Part shown: positions 1 to 9,348 of the stretch, one piece after another
How the letters are laid out: the number at the start of each line of letters is the position of its first letter
How positions within the stretch are numbered: the first letter of the stretch is position 1
DNA from: Lentilactobacillus kefiri
Lineage (GTDB): Bacteria > Bacillota > Bacilli > Lactobacillales > Lactobacillaceae
Length of the DNA: 64,000 nt
Direction: 5' to 3'
Assembly (NCBI RefSeq): GCF_007989105.1
Contig: NZ_BJVK01000005.1
Coordinates: 1-64,000 of the forward strand
Program-made: the position numbers and the translations under genes
Notes under the pieces: generated by a model
What the model saw: the letters and a program-made list of their open reading frames with translations, nothing else
Told to the model about the DNA's origin: nothing
The model's database searches: none

Positions 1-7
1 GCCCTAA

Positions 8-637
8 TTAATTAAATCGTAAATTTGATTTTGGATATTGAACTGTATTTGGTTTGCTCGGTTTCTTGCTCGCCTGTTCAAAGTGGGCAGCGGAGCCAAG
101 GCTTTTGGCACAAAAGCCAAATAATGAGTTATAGTCGAAATCTTTAACGCGAATCCCACAGTCGTCAACGTGAGAGTTAAAGAGAACCGTTGTCGATGGG
201 TCAGTGATATCCATCTCGTGGACAACCCGCTGATCACATTTAAACATTTTTTCAGCCAAATCTGAACGGCGGTCATCTTTGAACATTTCAATGTCCAAGC
301 CATTTCTTTCAGCCAGCTTATAGACCAGATCATCAGTATAAGGTTCTTCATTAATCAGAAGTTCTTTTTGAAGGTCCATCAAGAAATGCCGGCCAAACTT
401 TTTGCCTTGAAATGAAGCTGCTTTAAAGTCCAAGATGGTATCGTAAGGCAAGTTTTGATCAAGATGGCTAAGGTGTTTGTTCATTGAGAAGTCATGTAGG
501 ATTTTGATGTTCAGCATTGAAACGAATCTAACACTGATTTGTTTGTTTAATTTTTGTGAAATACGTTCAATCGTCTTTTCGGCGTCATAACAATGTCGAT
601 TAAGTGGATCAACGAATAAATAAATCTCAAGTACCAT
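8..637 (-). CDS. spxH: SpxH/YjbH-type ClpXP adaptor (DsbA-like fold)
   Basis: This is a 209-residue protein of the YjbH/SpxH family, thioredoxin-fold proteins related to DsbA. In Firmicutes the family presents the stress regulator Spx to ClpXP for degradation. The N-terminal strand IYLFVDPL followed by Cys16 matches the family's FIDPLCPxC region, but the first cysteine is replaced (DPLNRHC), so no CxxC redox pair is present; adaptor function does not need one. The chosen ATG at 637 has a GGAGGGG ribosome site 5 bases upstream; a start ten codons earlier has none. It is divergent from relQ, an arrangement I recall from other Firmicutes. Family assignment is confident; Spx as target is inferred. 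Confidence 0.85.
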   Translation of the reverse strand: MVLEIYLFVDPLNRHCYDAEKTIERISQKLNKQISVRFVSMLNIKILHDFSMNKHLSHLDQNLPYDTILDFKAASFQGKKFGRHFLMDLQKELLINEEPYTDDLVYKLAERNGLDIEMFKDDRRSDLAEKMFKCDQRVVHEMDITDPSTTVLFNSHVDDCGIRVKDFDYNSLFGFCAKSLGSAAHFEQASKKPSKPNTVQYPKSNLRFN

Positions 638-751
638 TATTGCCCCTCCATGTGCAACCGACAACAAAATTAATATACTAATTATTTCTTCATTAAGGAT
701 ACCAAATTTTCACACAAAAACAACAATTTTGCTTGAAGTGAGCATGCCATA

Positions 752-780
752 TTGGGAAAGATTGGCGAATATGTTAGAAT
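752..780 (+). promoter_or_regulatory. Predicted sigma-A promoter of the relQ operon
   Basis: TTGGGA and TAGAAT are separated by 17 bp about 70 bp ahead of relQ. The transcribed leader would carry a short GC-rich hairpin (GCGCG/CGCGC, about 814-831). The rest of the spxH-relQ gap holds nothing else I can name. Confidence 0.55.
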
Positions 781-850
781 TAAGTCTGATTGAATTTTAA
801 GCTGAAGCAATAGCGCGCTGAACTTCGCGCGACAGATTGGAAGTGTTAGC

Positions 851-1519
851 TTGGTTAAAAATTGGGATAATTTTTTAATTCCTTATAAACAAGCTGTTGA
901 TGAATTAAAAGTTAAGCTGCGGGGAATTAGAGCGCAGTTCTTAAAAGTTGATGGTCGAAGTCCGATTGAATTTGTAACAGGTCGGGTTAAGCCGGTTGAT
1001 AGTATTAAGGAAAAAATGGTGAGAAGACACATCTCAGAGGATCGGCTTGAAGAAGATATGGAAGATATTGCCGGCTTGAGAATCATGTGTCAATTTGTTG
1101 AAGATATTTATCAAGTTGTTGATTTGCTGCGGAAACGAACAGATATCAATATTCTTGAAGAACGAGACTATGTTCATAATAAAAAGCCGAGTGGATATCG
1201 TTCGTACCATATTATCTTTGAATACCCGGTTCAAATGTTATCCGGTGAGAAGGTCATTTTGGCAGAAATTCAAGTCAGAACACTGGCGATGAATTTTTGG
1301 GCAACTGTTGAGCACTCTTTAAACTATAAGTATAAAGGTGCATTCCCCGCTGATTTGAAGTCACGGTTGGAACGCTCAGCTGAAGCCGCCTTCCATTTGG
1401 ATGAGGAAATGTCTGAAATTCGTGATGAGCTTCAAGAGGTTAAAAAGCAGGACCCTGATACTCAGGAACCAGACAAGGATGTAAGGAAGTCGTCTGATGA
1501 AAATAGCCATCTACAGTAA
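851..1519 (+). CDS. relQ: Small alarmone synthetase RelQ (GTP pyrophosphokinase)
   Basis: A 222-residue single-domain (p)ppGpp synthetase of the RelQ/YjbM type, transferring pyrophosphate from ATP to GDP or GTP in the stringent response. Visible RelA_SpoT synthetase motifs are DIAGLRIMCQF (72-82), PSGYRSYHIIFEYP (113-126) and EIQVRTLAMNFWATVEHS (139-156). There is no HD hydrolase, TGS or ACT domain, which separates it from the long Rel enzyme. The acidic, charged C-terminal tail is typical of RelQ. The start is TTG at 851 behind a GGAAG site. It overlaps nadK by 23 bases, so the two are co-transcribed; relQ-nadK-rluD is a standard Firmicute cluster. Confidence 0.93.
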   Translation: MVKNWDNFLIPYKQAVDELKVKLRGIRAQFLKVDGRSPIEFVTGRVKPVDSIKEKMVRRHISEDRLEEDMEDIAGLRIMCQFVEDIYQVVDLLRKRTDINILEERDYVHNKKPSGYRSYHIIFEYPVQMLSGEKVILAEIQVRTLAMNFWATVEHSLNYKYKGAFPADLKSRLERSAEAAFHLDEEMSEIRDELQEVKKQDPDTQEPDKDVRKSSDENSHLQ

Positions 1520-2309
1520 TCTTGGGGAGTCGTCGAACATCGTGGCAACTTCACTGAAGAAAAAAATTGAAGAATCCCCAGAATTAAGCATTGATGGTCT
1601 GAACCCTGAAATCGTGATTTCTGTTGGTGGGGACGGTACTTTGCTGTCCGCATTTCACCATTATCAAGATATTAGCGACCGAATCCGGTTGGTTGGGATT
1701 CATACCGGCCACCTCGGCTTTTATACCGACTGGCGGGATTATGAAGTTTCGGAATTAGTTGACAGTTTAAAGCATGATAACGGTCAAAGCGTAACGTACC
1801 CCTTGTTGGATATTCGCGTTAATTACGTCAGTGGGGGCCCCGCAGACTATGGCCTGGCTTTGAATGAGTCCACTCTCAAACAGGTTAGTGGATCAATGGT
1901 CGCGGATGTTTATATCAAAGATACCTTATTTGAAAGCTTTCGGGGCGATGGGCTTTGTGTTTCTACTCCCAGCGGTTCGACTGCTTATAACAAATCAGTC
2001 GGTGGTGCCATCATCAACCCCACTTTGAATGCCATTCAGGTTGCCGAGATTTCTTCGATCAACAACCGGGTGTTTCGAACTTTGGGTTCACCGTTGATTA
2101 TTTCACCTGATGAATGGGTAAAAATTGTTCCTAAAAGTTCCAACCGAACAATTCTAACCTGTGATCATCAAGTGATTTCCCATGAAGCGGTTGAATCGGT
2201 TGAATACCGGATCTCCAAACGCCGGATTGCGTTTGCCCAATATCGGCACACGCAATTTTGGCGACGGGTCAGCAATTCATTCATTGGCAAGGTCAATTTG
2301 GATGACTGA
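1497..2309 (+). CDS. nadK: NAD kinase
   Basis: A 270-residue ATP-dependent NAD kinase that makes NADP+ in the cytosol. The GGDGT motif (44-48), the NE motif at 123-124 (ALNEST) and the conserved GDGLCVSTPSGSTAY stretch (about 150-164) are all present. Length is normal for the Firmicute enzyme (about 265-270). The ATG lies inside the end of relQ with AAGGAAG upstream, pointing to translational coupling; the downstream pseudouridine synthase overlaps its end by 8 bases. Confidence 0.95.
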   Translation: MKIAIYSNLGESSNIVATSLKKKIEESPELSIDGLNPEIVISVGGDGTLLSAFHHYQDISDRIRLVGIHTGHLGFYTDWRDYEVSELVDSLKHDNGQSVTYPLLDIRVNYVSGGPADYGLALNESTLKQVSGSMVADVYIKDTLFESFRGDGLCVSTPSGSTAYNKSVGGAIINPTLNAIQVAEISSINNRVFRTLGSPLIISPDEWVKIVPKSSNRTILTCDHQVISHEAVESVEYRISKRRIAFAQYRHTQFWRRVSNSFIGKVNLDD

Positions 2310-3198
2310 GTTTACATGGCAGTATAAGGGTGAATCACCGATTAAAGTCCGAACGTTCATTATGGGTTACGGTATTACTCGGACGTTGCTAAAAAAGATC
2401 AAGTATCATGGCGGCCAAACGCTGGTTAACGGCGAAGAATCTTTAGTTAACCGACTATTGACGACTGAGGATGTCGTTAAAGTTGTCTTACCGCCGGAAC
2501 CGGAAAACGATCACGTTGACGTTTCCAATGTTCCCATTCACATTGTTCACGAAGATCCCAACTTCCTGGTGGTTAATAAGCCGGCTGGAGTGGCTTCGGT
2601 GCCTTCACACAATTATTCGACGGATTCATTGGTTAATCGGGTGAAAGGCTACTATCAACGGCAGGGCTATGCCAACCAGAGAATTCATATCGTCACCCGA
2701 CTGGATAAAGACACCAGCGGGTTGGTGATTTTTGCAAAGCATCACTTTGCCCACTCGGTGCTTGATAAACAATTAAAAGATCGAACCATTCAAAAGAAGT
2801 ACTTGGCAATTGTTGCCGGCAGAATTTCCAGTCCCCACTTTGAAATTTATCTGCCAATTGGTCGAACGGAAGACTCGTTTGTCAAACGGCAGGTAACGGC
2901 TGCCGGTAAGATGTCGGTTACCGAAGCTTGGACGGTCTGCAGACTGGCTAATCAAACACTGCTTAAAGTTCAGCTGCACACTGGTCGGACGCATCAGATC
3001 CGGGTCCATATGGAAGCAGTCGGCCACCCGTTAATCGGGGATTGGCTGTATAACCCGGATGACCATTCCATGCCAAGGCAGGCACTGCATTGTGCCGAGC
3101 TGACGTTTTATGATCCGTTTTCTGGGAACAACATCCATTGTGAAGCGCCGCTACCTTCGGACATGCAGTCATACATTGCTTTAAATAAAGGATTATAA
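2302..3198 (+). CDS. RluA/RluD-family 23S rRNA pseudouridine synthase
   Basis: A 298-residue pseudouridine synthase of the RluA family that isomerises uridines in large-subunit rRNA (RluD-like, YjbO type). The signature RLDKDTSGLVIFAKH (133-147) contains the catalytic aspartate (Asp135). HTGRTHQIRVHM, the second conserved block, is near residue 228. The N-terminal 70 residues resemble a weak S4-like domain. The ATG at 2302 overlaps the nadK stop; a longer reading from 2182 would lie deep inside nadK and has no ribosome site. It is the third gene of the relQ-nadK-rluD unit. The exact target uridines cannot be read from sequence. Confidence 0.9.
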   Translation: MTEFTWQYKGESPIKVRTFIMGYGITRTLLKKIKYHGGQTLVNGEESLVNRLLTTEDVVKVVLPPEPENDHVDVSNVPIHIVHEDPNFLVVNKPAGVASVPSHNYSTDSLVNRVKGYYQRQGYANQRIHIVTRLDKDTSGLVIFAKHHFAHSVLDKQLKDRTIQKKYLAIVAGRISSPHFEIYLPIGRTEDSFVKRQVTAAGKMSVTEAWTVCRLANQTLLKVQLHTGRTHQIRVHMEAVGHPLIGDWLYNPDDHSMPRQALHCAELTFYDPFSGNNIHCEAPLPSDMQSYIALNKGL

Positions 3199-3216
3199 AC
3201 TGATCGACAATTCATT

Positions 3217-3261
3217 AAGCTTCCAACAAAATTTGCATTTGAAGTTTTGAGGTGGAAGCTT
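3217..3261 (+). terminator. Long hairpin after rluD (possible terminator)
   Basis: Perfect 9-bp arms AAGCTTCCA and TGGAAGCTT enclose a second imperfect stem (CAAAA/TTTTG). The U-tract is weak (TATTTGT), so termination is plausible but not assured. Confidence 0.45.
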
Positions 3262-3277
3262 ATTTGTATGGTCTCTG

Positions 3278-3286
3278 TGATATAAT
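3278..3286 (+). promoter_or_regulatory. Extended -10 element ahead of rlmA
   Basis: TG-A-TATAAT is a perfect extended -10, 26 bp before the GTG start of rlmA. No good -35 is visible, which is usual for extended -10 promoters. Confidence 0.5.
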
Positions 3287-3311
3287 GAATTGCGTTTGTG
3301 GAGGGCTTTAA

Positions 3312-4160
3312 GTGAAAAAAATCGATTTTGGTAAACAATTTGTGAGCGACCATTTAAGTTTGTTTCGCTGTCCTGTCTGTCAGTCGCCTTTTGACGAAGT
3401 TTCAGGATATTCTTTGGTGTGCCCCAACAATCATTCTTTTGACCTGTCTAAAAAGGGAACGTTATTTTTTCTGACAAAGCAGGCCAATAACGAGTATGAT
3501 AAGTCGATGCTTCAAGCACGCCACAAAATCTTGCAGGCAGGCTTGTTTGACCCGATTGTTGCCGAAATCTCCAAGCATTTGGCTACCACGCCCGAAACCA
3601 TATTGGATGTCGGGTGCGGCGAAGGAACACCACTTTCACGCCTGTTAGCTCAGCGAAATGGTTCCGATACTGCAATTGGATTTGATATTTCAAAAGACGG
3701 TATTAATTTGGCCACTCAACAACCCGCAAAGGCCTTCTTTTGCGTTGCGGATTTGGCCAGGCTGCCATTTAATGACCATACTTTTTCGACAATTATTGAT
3801 TTGTTTTCACCGTCTGCTTATGATGAATTCAACCGGGTTGCCAAAGAAGGCGGGAAGCTGATTAAGATCATTCCCAATAGTCATTATCTGCATGAACTTA
3901 GAGAAGCATTGTTTGGCATCGGCCAAAAGAATAGCTCCTATTCCAACGAGAAGGTCTTTGATTTATTTATGAAGCATTATCCAAATGCCTCAATCAATGA
4001 ACTTACATATTCATTTTCAATTCCTCAGGGGATGCAGCAGGACATGATGATTATGACTCCGCTGCACTGGGGAAAAGATCGACAAAAGAATGCCATTGAG
4101 AACGTCAACGCGCTGAAGTCAATGACGGTTGACGTTTCTGTGATGGTGACTGATTTCTAA
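3312..4160 (+). CDS. rlmA: 23S rRNA (guanine-N1)-methyltransferase, RlmA family
   Basis: A 282-residue S-adenosylmethionine-dependent methyltransferase of the RlmA family, which methylates a guanine in helix 35 of 23S rRNA (G745 or G748 types). The N-terminal zinc ribbon is clear: Cys20, Cys23, Cys37 and His41 in CPVCQSPF and CPNNHSF. The SAM motif ILDVGCGEGTPLSRLL spans about 97-112. The start is GTG at 3312 with GGAGGG upstream. Some Gram-positive members (TlrB type) affect tylosin resistance; whether this one does cannot be told. It is followed by trmL after 16 bp, making a small RNA-modification pair. Confidence 0.85.
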   Translation: MKKIDFGKQFVSDHLSLFRCPVCQSPFDEVSGYSLVCPNNHSFDLSKKGTLFFLTKQANNEYDKSMLQARHKILQAGLFDPIVAEISKHLATTPETILDVGCGEGTPLSRLLAQRNGSDTAIGFDISKDGINLATQQPAKAFFCVADLARLPFNDHTFSTIIDLFSPSAYDEFNRVAKEGGKLIKIIPNSHYLHELREALFGIGQKNSSYSNEKVFDLFMKHYPNASINELTYSFSIPQGMQQDMMIMTPLHWGKDRQKNAIENVNALKSMTVDVSVMVTDF

Positions 4161-4176
4161 AAATTCGGAGGATAAA

Positions 4177-4689
4177 ATGACTAATCATATCGTACTATTT
4201 GAACCCTTAATGCCTGCCAATACAGGTAATATTGCCCGGACCTGTGCCGGAACCGATACCGTGCTTGATCTTATTGAACCACTTGGATTTAGCATCGACG
4301 ATAAGCATTTAAAACGTGCCGGACTGGATTACTGGGATAAAGTACAAATCAATTATCACAAAAATTTACCGGCATTTTTAAAAACGGTAAAGGATCCCAA
4401 AAATCTGTTTTTGGTTTCCAAATTTGCCAACCAGGATTACACAGACCCCGATTATTCTGATTCCGATCAGGATTACTATTTATTGTTTGGCAAGGAAACA
4501 ACGGGATTGCCCGAACCATTTATGCGTAAAAATTTGGAAAAGGCGATCCGCATTCCACAAGATGATGACCATATTCGGGCACTTAATTTGTCCAACACAT
4601 GTGCCATTGTTATCTATGAAGTATTGAGACAGCAAAGCTTCAATAACTTGGAACGTACTCATAAATATCCACATGATAAATTGAAGTAG
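4177..4689 (+). CDS. trmL: tRNA (cytidine(34)-2'-O)-methyltransferase TrmL
   Basis: A 170-residue SPOUT-class methyltransferase that adds a 2'-O-methyl group to the wobble base of certain leucine tRNAs. Family features are the opening [20 protein letters not shown], the [12 protein letters not shown] segment that forms the trefoil knot, and the [19 protein letters not shown] region near the C terminus. Length equals the usual 155-175 residues. The GGAGG site 5-10 bases upstream of ATG is strong. It is likely co-transcribed with rlmA. Confidence 0.92.
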   Translation: MTNHIVLFEPLMPANTGNIARTCAGTDTVLDLIEPLGFSIDDKHLKRAGLDYWDKVQINYHKNLPAFLKTVKDPKNLFLVSKFANQDYTDPDYSDSDQDYYLLFGKETTGLPEPFMRKNLEKAIRIPQDDDHIRALNLSNTCAIVIYEVLRQQSFNNLERTHKYPHDKLK

Positions 4690-4727
4690 GGATTATTAAT
4701 CTTGACGAGAGGAGGGCAGACATCATT

Positions 4728-7052
4728 ATGAAAACGAAGCGGACACCGAAAAAAACGGTTAAGAAGCGTGGCCGACCACGCAAATCAACCAAGACTTCCA
4801 AACGGCAGTCAAACTTTTTGAGCAAATATGCCGTCAATATTATTGGCGCTGTTGGCGCAATTTTGGCTTTGCTGGGACTGTTTCAGGCAGGAATTGTCGG
4901 CACGTTTATGATTAATGTTGCCCGCATCTTCGTTGGCAGTCTCTATCCGATTCTCCTATTAGTGGCGATTGTTGCCGGAACGTGGTTGGCCGGCTTTTCT
5001 CGGTTCCCTAAAATTCCCGCAAAGTATACTTTGGGGACATTGCTTATTTTGTTGGGGATCCTCATATGGCTGACTTTAATTGAATATGTTCAAGCTGCTC
5101 AACCGGTTGATTTCATCAACTTTAATTGGGAAAAATTGGTGGATGATATCGTTTCATCCAATGACGACTCCAATATTGGTGGTGGGATTCTGGCCACGGC
5201 GGTCTTTTATGTTCTTCATTTATTATTTGGCAAAATTGGAACCGGAATTGTCGCCAGCCTGGTCATTATCTTTGGCGGCTTTGTGCTTTTCGACATTTCG
5301 TTTGCGAAGGTTTTCGTTGCCGTTCGGACTTGTTTGACCTTCTTAAAGGAACAAATTGTCAAGGTTGGCCAAAGACGTGGCCAGAAGCCGGCAAAAATGC
5401 CTGTTAAGCGCTCCAATGATAAAAGTGAAGACGAACCCGTTCGACCGGCTGAACCGGTTGAGAGCTCCGATAACGGGTCAAATAAGCTGTCTGGGTCTTC
5501 GATTACGATTTCGGGGATGCCGGTAACTGATGACGATAAGCAGCCCGACAAACCGGAAACCAAGAAACCACAGCCCAAAGAATCCGAGCCGGACGATTCT
5601 ACTGATGTTGATTTGGTTGACGTCAAAGAAGACGATTCATACAAATTGCCATCAACCGATCTCCTAACCCAGATTCCACATGATGACCAGTCGGGAGAAC
5701 TCAAATCCATTGATCATAATGCGCAGGTTCTGCAAAAGACGCTGGACAGCTTTGGTGTCAAGGCTGAGATTAAACACGTTAGTTTGGGACCTTCCGTTAC
5801 GAAGTATGAACTGCACCCGGACATTGGTGTCAAAGTCAGCCGGATTGTCAATTTGTCTGATGATATTGCCCTGGCGTTGGCAGCCAAAGATATTCGAATC
5901 GAAGCGCCAATTCCAGGAAAGTCACTCATTGGAATTGAAGTTCCAAATCGAAAGATTGCCACCGTTTCATTCCGTGACGTGGTTGAACATCAACCGGATA
6001 ATCATGGCCATGTCCTCCAAGTACCGCTTGGAAAGGATGTTAATGGCAACGTGATTACGGCTGACTTAACGAAGATGCCGCATTTACTGATTGCCGGGTC
6101 GACTGGTAGTGGTAAATCGGTTGCTATCAATGGGATTATTACCAGCATTTTGCTTCATGCCAAGCCAAGTCAGGTTAAGCTGATGCTGATTGATCCGAAG
6201 AAAGTTGAATTGGGCGTTTATAATGGGATTCCCCATTTGCTCAGTCCAGTGGTTTCTGAACCAAAGAAGGCCGCAAGGGCATTGCAGAAGGTTGTTTCTG
6301 AAATGGAAAACCGATATGAATTGTTTGCGAAATTCGGCCAACGAAAAATTAGTACTTATAATGAATTTGTTGCTAAAAACAATCGAGAAAATGATACCAA
6401 GATTCAGCCAATGCCGTACATCGTGGTAATTGTCGATGAATTAGCTGATTTGATGATGACCGTTTCCAATGATGTTGAAGCGGCAATCATCCGTCTAGCA
6501 CAGATGGGCCGGGCTGCCGGCATTCACATGATTTTGGCAACTCAACGACCATCAGTTGATGTTATCACCGGATTAATCAAGGCCAATGTGCCTTCAAGAA
6601 TTGCGTTTGCCGTTTCAAGCGGAATTGATTCACGCACAATTATTGATACCAATGGTGCTGAAAAGCTGCTTGGACGTGGTGATATGTTATTCCTGCCGAT
6701 TGATTCCAATACACCAATTCGAGTTCAGGGCGCCTTCATTTCCGATCAGGATGTTTCCAGAGTCGTTAAATTCATTACGGATCAGCAGTCCGCTGATTAT
6801 GATGAATCGATGATGGTCAGTGACGAAGAAATTAAAGAAGAGGACCAGGAAGATTCCGAAGATGAGTTGTTTGGTGATGCGTTGGACTTCGTTGTTGATC
6901 AGCAAAAGGCCAGCACCTCATTACTGCAGCGACACTTCCGAATTGGTTATAACCGGGCTGCCAGATTGATTGATGATTTGGAAAAACGCGGTTATATCGG
7001 TCCTCAGGATGGTAGTCGGCCAAGACAGGTTTACAAGGATAAAAAGGAATAA
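4728..7052 (+). CDS. ftsK: DNA translocase FtsK/SpoIIIE
   Basis: A 774-residue membrane-anchored DNA pump that clears chromosomes from the division septum. It starts with a basic tail ([12 protein letters not shown]), then about four transmembrane segments up to residue 195, then an acidic Ser/Pro/Asp-rich linker (about 220-310). The motor follows, with Walker A GSTGSGKS near 456-463 and Walker [15 protein letters not shown]-terminal gamma winged helix ([20 protein letters not shown], about 728-747) reads polar KOPS/SRS-like sequences. The ribosome site GAGAGGAGGG is strong. Size is normal for lactobacilli. It lies just ahead of the dcw cluster but is a separate unit. Confidence 0.94.
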   Translation: MKTKRTPKKTVKKRGRPRKSTKTSKRQSNFLSKYAVNIIGAVGAILALLGLFQAGIVGTFMINVARIFVGSLYPILLLVAIVAGTWLAGFSRFPKIPAKYTLGTLLILLGILIWLTLIEYVQAAQPVDFINFNWEKLVDDIVSSNDDSNIGGGILATAVFYVLHLLFGKIGTGIVASLVIIFGGFVLFDISFAKVFVAVRTCLTFLKEQIVKVGQRRGQKPAKMPVKRSNDKSEDEPVRPAEPVESSDNGSNKLSGSSITISGMPVTDDDKQPDKPETKKPQPKESEPDDSTDVDLVDVKEDDSYKLPSTDLLTQIPHDDQSGELKSIDHNAQVLQKTLDSFGVKAEIKHVSLGPSVTKYELHPDIGVKVSRIVNLSDDIALALAAKDIRIEAPIPGKSLIGIEVPNRKIATVSFRDVVEHQPDNHGHVLQVPLGKDVNGNVITADLTKMPHLLIAGSTGSGKSVAINGIITSILLHAKPSQVKLMLIDPKKVELGVYNGIPHLLSPVVSEPKKAARALQKVVSEMENRYELFAKFGQRKISTYNEFVAKNNRENDTKIQPMPYIVVIVDELADLMMTVSNDVEAAIIRLAQMGRAAGIHMILATQRPSVDVITGLIKANVPSRIAFAVSSGIDSRTIIDTNGAEKLLGRGDMLFLPIDSNTPIRVQGAFISDQDVSRVVKFITDQQSADYDESMMVSDEEIKEEDQEDSEDELFGDALDFVVDQQKASTSLLQRHFRIGYNRAARLIDDLEKRGYIGPQDGSRPRQVYKDKKE

Positions 7053-7055
7053 AAA

Positions 7056-7082
7056 AAGCAGGCAAGATTTTCTTGCCTGCTT
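7056..7082 (-). terminator. Intrinsic terminator between ftsK and the DUF4044 gene
   Basis: An 11-bp perfect stem AAGCAGGCAAG/CTTGCCTGCTT with a 5-base loop. The poly-U tract is on the minus strand (seven A on the plus strand just before it), so it mainly stops the small minus-strand gene and may also slow transcripts leaving ftsK. Confidence 0.8.
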
Positions 7083-7096
7083 GATGATTCGTTTGA

Positions 7097-7210
7097 TTAA
7101 AGAAATGTCATGATCGCTGAAATGACCAATGAACTAACAGTTGCAATGATCATGATCCAAACGAATACTAATGTGATTTTTTGAAATCGGGTTCTCTTTT
7201 TATGCGCCAA
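7097..7210 (-). CDS. DUF4044-like 37-aa single-pass membrane protein
   Basis: A 37-residue reading frame starting at TTG 7210 (MAHKKRTRFQK...). It has a very basic head followed by one hydrophobic helix (about residues 12-36) and ends at TAA. Composition, length and the KKRTRFQK entry match the DUF4044 family of tiny lactobacillus proteins found next to mraZ. A GAAAGTGG site lies 8 bases upstream of the TTG; GTG codons at 7219 or 7222 would add three or four residues. A perfect terminator follows its stop. Function is unknown; its place beside the division cluster suggests a membrane or division role, which is inference only. Confidence 0.75.
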   Translation of the reverse strand: MAHKKRTRFQKITLVFVWIMIIATVSSLVISAIMTFL

Positions 7211-7302
7211 TGTTTGCACCACTTTCTCTTGTTTTCCCTATATAGTTTAACTATCATTATCGTTCAATGCAATACGTTTTGTCAAAATCAGGAGGGTTAC
7301 TC

Positions 7303-7686
7303 ATGCATGTTTCTCCTTGGATGACTGCCACGGCAACGTTTTTTGTTCAATTACTGATTCTGTTCATCGTCGCCGGGTTCTTAGTTGTTTTAAGAAAAAA
7401 TCAATTTTTTCGCTCAAAAGTTAAAATTAAGCCATTGGATTTCTGGCCGCCGATTTTGCTGTATTTTATTCATGAAATTAGCAAAAACGGGTTATCCGGT
7501 TCATTTATTCCGGAAGTGGTTATCGTTTGGTTGGGGTTAACCTTAATTGTGTTGATATGGCAAATTTTTACCAACCCCCATTTAACTTACAGAAAATTTT
7601 TTGTGACTTTCTGGCGATTCAGCGATTTATTCCTATTCTTTTGTTGGATCGTTGTGGGAATTTATGTCATTTTTGAGGCTTTATAA
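7303..7686 (+). CDS. DUF3397 family membrane protein
   Basis: A 127-residue integral membrane protein with four predicted transmembrane helices separated by short basic loops. It matches the DUF3397 family, found in lactobacilli immediately upstream of mraZ. The ATG at 7303 is preceded by CAGGAGGG with 7 bases of spacing; an upstream ATG at 7267 would add twelve residues without a ribosome site. A strong terminator follows, so it is not co-transcribed with mraZ. No biochemical function is known to me. Confidence 0.8.
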   Translation: MHVSPWMTATATFFVQLLILFIVAGFLVVLRKNQFFRSKVKIKPLDFWPPILLYFIHEISKNGLSGSFIPEVVIVWLGLTLIVLIWQIFTNPHLTYRKFFVTFWRFSDLFLFFCWIVVGIYVIFEAL

Positions 7687-7702
7687 TTTAATAGTTGTAT
7701 CG

Positions 7703-7738
7703 AGAACCCAAGTGTTTAATCACTTGGGTTCTTTTTTT
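7703..7738 (+). terminator. Intrinsic terminator after the DUF3397 gene
   Basis: A perfect 12-bp stem AGAACCCAAGTG/CACTTGGGTTCT with a 6-base loop, running into seven U residues. Confidence 0.93.
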
Positions 7739-7857
7739 ACCCAAAATTGGGTTATTTCCACCACTCATCTTAAAATGACGGTATATCAATGATTCCAGTG
7801 GATTGGGGGATGTAAAAAAAGTCCTTATAACAAAAGTTTTACAAATTGGAGGGATAC

Positions 7858-7891
7858 GTGGTTGATAGTGGTGGATTGTGGTAGAATGTGA
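7858..7891 (+). promoter_or_regulatory. mraZ operator with four GTGG repeats, overlapping the dcw promoter
   Basis: GTGG occurs at 7858, 7868 and 7878, with GTGA at 7888, giving an exact 10-bp period. MraZ proteins of E. coli and mollicutes bind tandem G-rich boxes (TGGGN or AGTGG types) of the same spacing in their own promoters. An extended -10 (TG-G-TAGAAT, -10 hexamer at 7882-7887) lies inside the array, so binding by MraZ would block RNA polymerase. The promoter drives mraZ, rsmH and probably the genes behind them. The repeats are seen directly; MraZ binding is inferred. Confidence 0.75.
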
Positions 7892-7921
7892 ATGTAAACT
7901 GAAATTGGGGGTGGTGACGAC

Positions 7922-8347
7922 ATGTTCATGGGTGAATATCAACACAATATTGATGCCAAAGGACGTATCATCATCCCCGCTAAGTTTCGTCAGGATCTGG
8001 GTGACAAGCTCGTTGTCACTCGAGGAATGGATGGGTGTCTGTTTGGATATCCAATGAGCGAATGGGAAAAGGTCGAACAAAAGATCGACACTTTACCCGT
8101 CAATAAAAAAGATGCTCGTTACTTCACCAGATTTTTCTTCTCAGCTGCCGTTGAATGTGAATTTGACAAGCAGGGAAGAATTAATATCCCAAGTACACTA
8201 CGAGATTATGCCAAAATTGCCAAGAAGTGTGTCGTCGTCGGCGTTTCCAATCGATTTGAAATCTGGAGCGATGAGCGATGGAACAACTTTAGCAATGAAG
8301 CAGAACAGAACTTTAATGATATTGCCGAAAATATGATTGACTTTTAA
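7922..8347 (+). CDS. mraZ: Transcriptional regulator MraZ
   Basis: A 141-residue protein made of two SpoVT-AbrB-like halves, each carrying the DNA-contact signature: [13 protein letters not shown] (about 12-24) and [16 protein letters not shown] (about 81-96). MraZ is the first gene of the dcw cluster and represses its own promoter as a ring-shaped oligomer. The matching 10-bp repeat array sits directly upstream. ATG 7922 follows a GGGGGTGG site. It is followed by rsmH after 31 bp. Confidence 0.95.
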   Translation: MFMGEYQHNIDAKGRIIIPAKFRQDLGDKLVVTRGMDGCLFGYPMSEWEKVEQKIDTLPVNKKDARYFTRFFFSAAVECEFDKQGRINIPSTLRDYAKIAKKCVVVGVSNRFEIWSDERWNNFSNEAEQNFNDIAENMIDF

Positions 8348-8378
8348 CTGATCAGAAATTGAAAACGGGGGTGATCGA

Positions 8379-9326
8379 ATGTCTGAATTTAAGCACATTA
8401 CCGTGCTATTGAACGAGGCCGTCAAGGGATTGAACGTTAATCCAGACGGCATTTATGTTGATGCAACGTTAGGTGGCGGGGGACACACAACAAAAATACT
8501 TGAACAGCTGACAGACGGTCATCTTTATTCGTTTGATCAAGACGAAGAAGCAATTGATTATAATAAACAGCATTTGGCCAAATACATTGAAGCCGGAAAG
8601 TTAACCCTCATTCATGACAATTTTCGAAATTTGAAAACTGCCTTACAAAATGTTGGCGTGAGCGGCATCGATGGCATTGTTTATGATTTAGGCGTTTCTT
8701 CCCCACAATTTGATGAAGCTGGCAGAGGGTTCAGTTACCGCTTTGATGCTCGACTGGATATGCGAATGGATCAAGATAATCCCGTTGATGCATGGAAGAT
8801 CGTGAACGAATGGCCATATGAAAAATTGGTTCGCATCTTTTACCGTTATGGTGAAGAAAAGTTTTCCAAATCAATTGCCAGAAGAATTGAAGCTGTTCGA
8901 ACCGAGCATCCAATTAATACAACCAGTGATTTGGTGGACGTCATCAAAGAAGGAATTCCCGCTGCAGCAAGGCGTCACGGTGGCCATCCTGCCAAAAAGG
9001 TGTTTCAAGCAATTCGAATTGCCGTCAACGATGAGTTGTCCGCATTGGAAGATTCCTTGGAACAGGCACTTGATTTATTAAAAGTTAATGGGAGAATTAG
9101 CGTTATAACGTTTCAGTCATTGGAAGACCGGCTGGTTAAGACGATGTTTAAAGAAAAGACATCGTTACCCGATCTGCCACCTAATTTGCCAATTATTCCT
9201 GAAGGTATTAAACCAAAATTCAAAAGTATTACGAGAAAGCCAATTGTTCCGACTGAAGCTGAATTAGAAGAAAATCACCGTTCACATAGTGCTAAGTTGA
9301 GAATAATTGAACGAATTAAAAAATAG
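8379..9326 (+). CDS. rsmH: 16S rRNA (cytosine(1402)-N4)-methyltransferase RsmH
   Basis: A 315-residue SAM-dependent methyltransferase (MraW) that modifies C1402 in the decoding centre of 16S rRNA. The SAM-binding motif [15 protein letters not shown] (about 27-41), [19 protein letters not shown] and the C-terminal [13 protein letters not shown] are all family hallmarks. Length is standard. GGGGGTGA lies upstream of the ATG. Gene order mraZ-rsmH-ftsL-pbp is that of Firmicute dcw clusters. Confidence 0.96.
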   Translation: MSEFKHITVLLNEAVKGLNVNPDGIYVDATLGGGGHTTKILEQLTDGHLYSFDQDEEAIDYNKQHLAKYIEAGKLTLIHDNFRNLKTALQNVGVSGIDGIVYDLGVSSPQFDEAGRGFSYRFDARLDMRMDQDNPVDAWKIVNEWPYEKLVRIFYRYGEEKFSKSIARRIEAVRTEHPINTTSDLVDVIKEGIPAAARRHGGHPAKKVFQAIRIAVNDELSALEDSLEQALDLLKVNGRISVITFQSLEDRLVKTMFKEKTSLPDLPPNLPIIPEGIKPKFKSITRKPIVPTEAELEENHRSHSAKLRIIERIKK

Positions 9327-9348
9327 AATAAAAGGAAGATTACATATT

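Noticed and set aside
8-637. DsbA-type disulfide oxidoreductase for the spxH gene
   Set aside because: The CxxC pair is missing (DPLNRHC) and there is no signal peptide; the cytosolic YjbH/SpxH adaptor family fits better.
2182-2301. Upstream extension of the rluD-type gene
   Set aside because: It is read inside nadK and has no ribosome site; the ATG at 2302 gives the family's usual start.
5216-5710. Long open frame (164 codons) on the minus strand inside ftsK
   Set aside because: It lies opposite the acidic Ser/Pro/Asp-rich linker of FtsK, has no ribosome site or conserved domain, and is explained by codon bias of the real gene.
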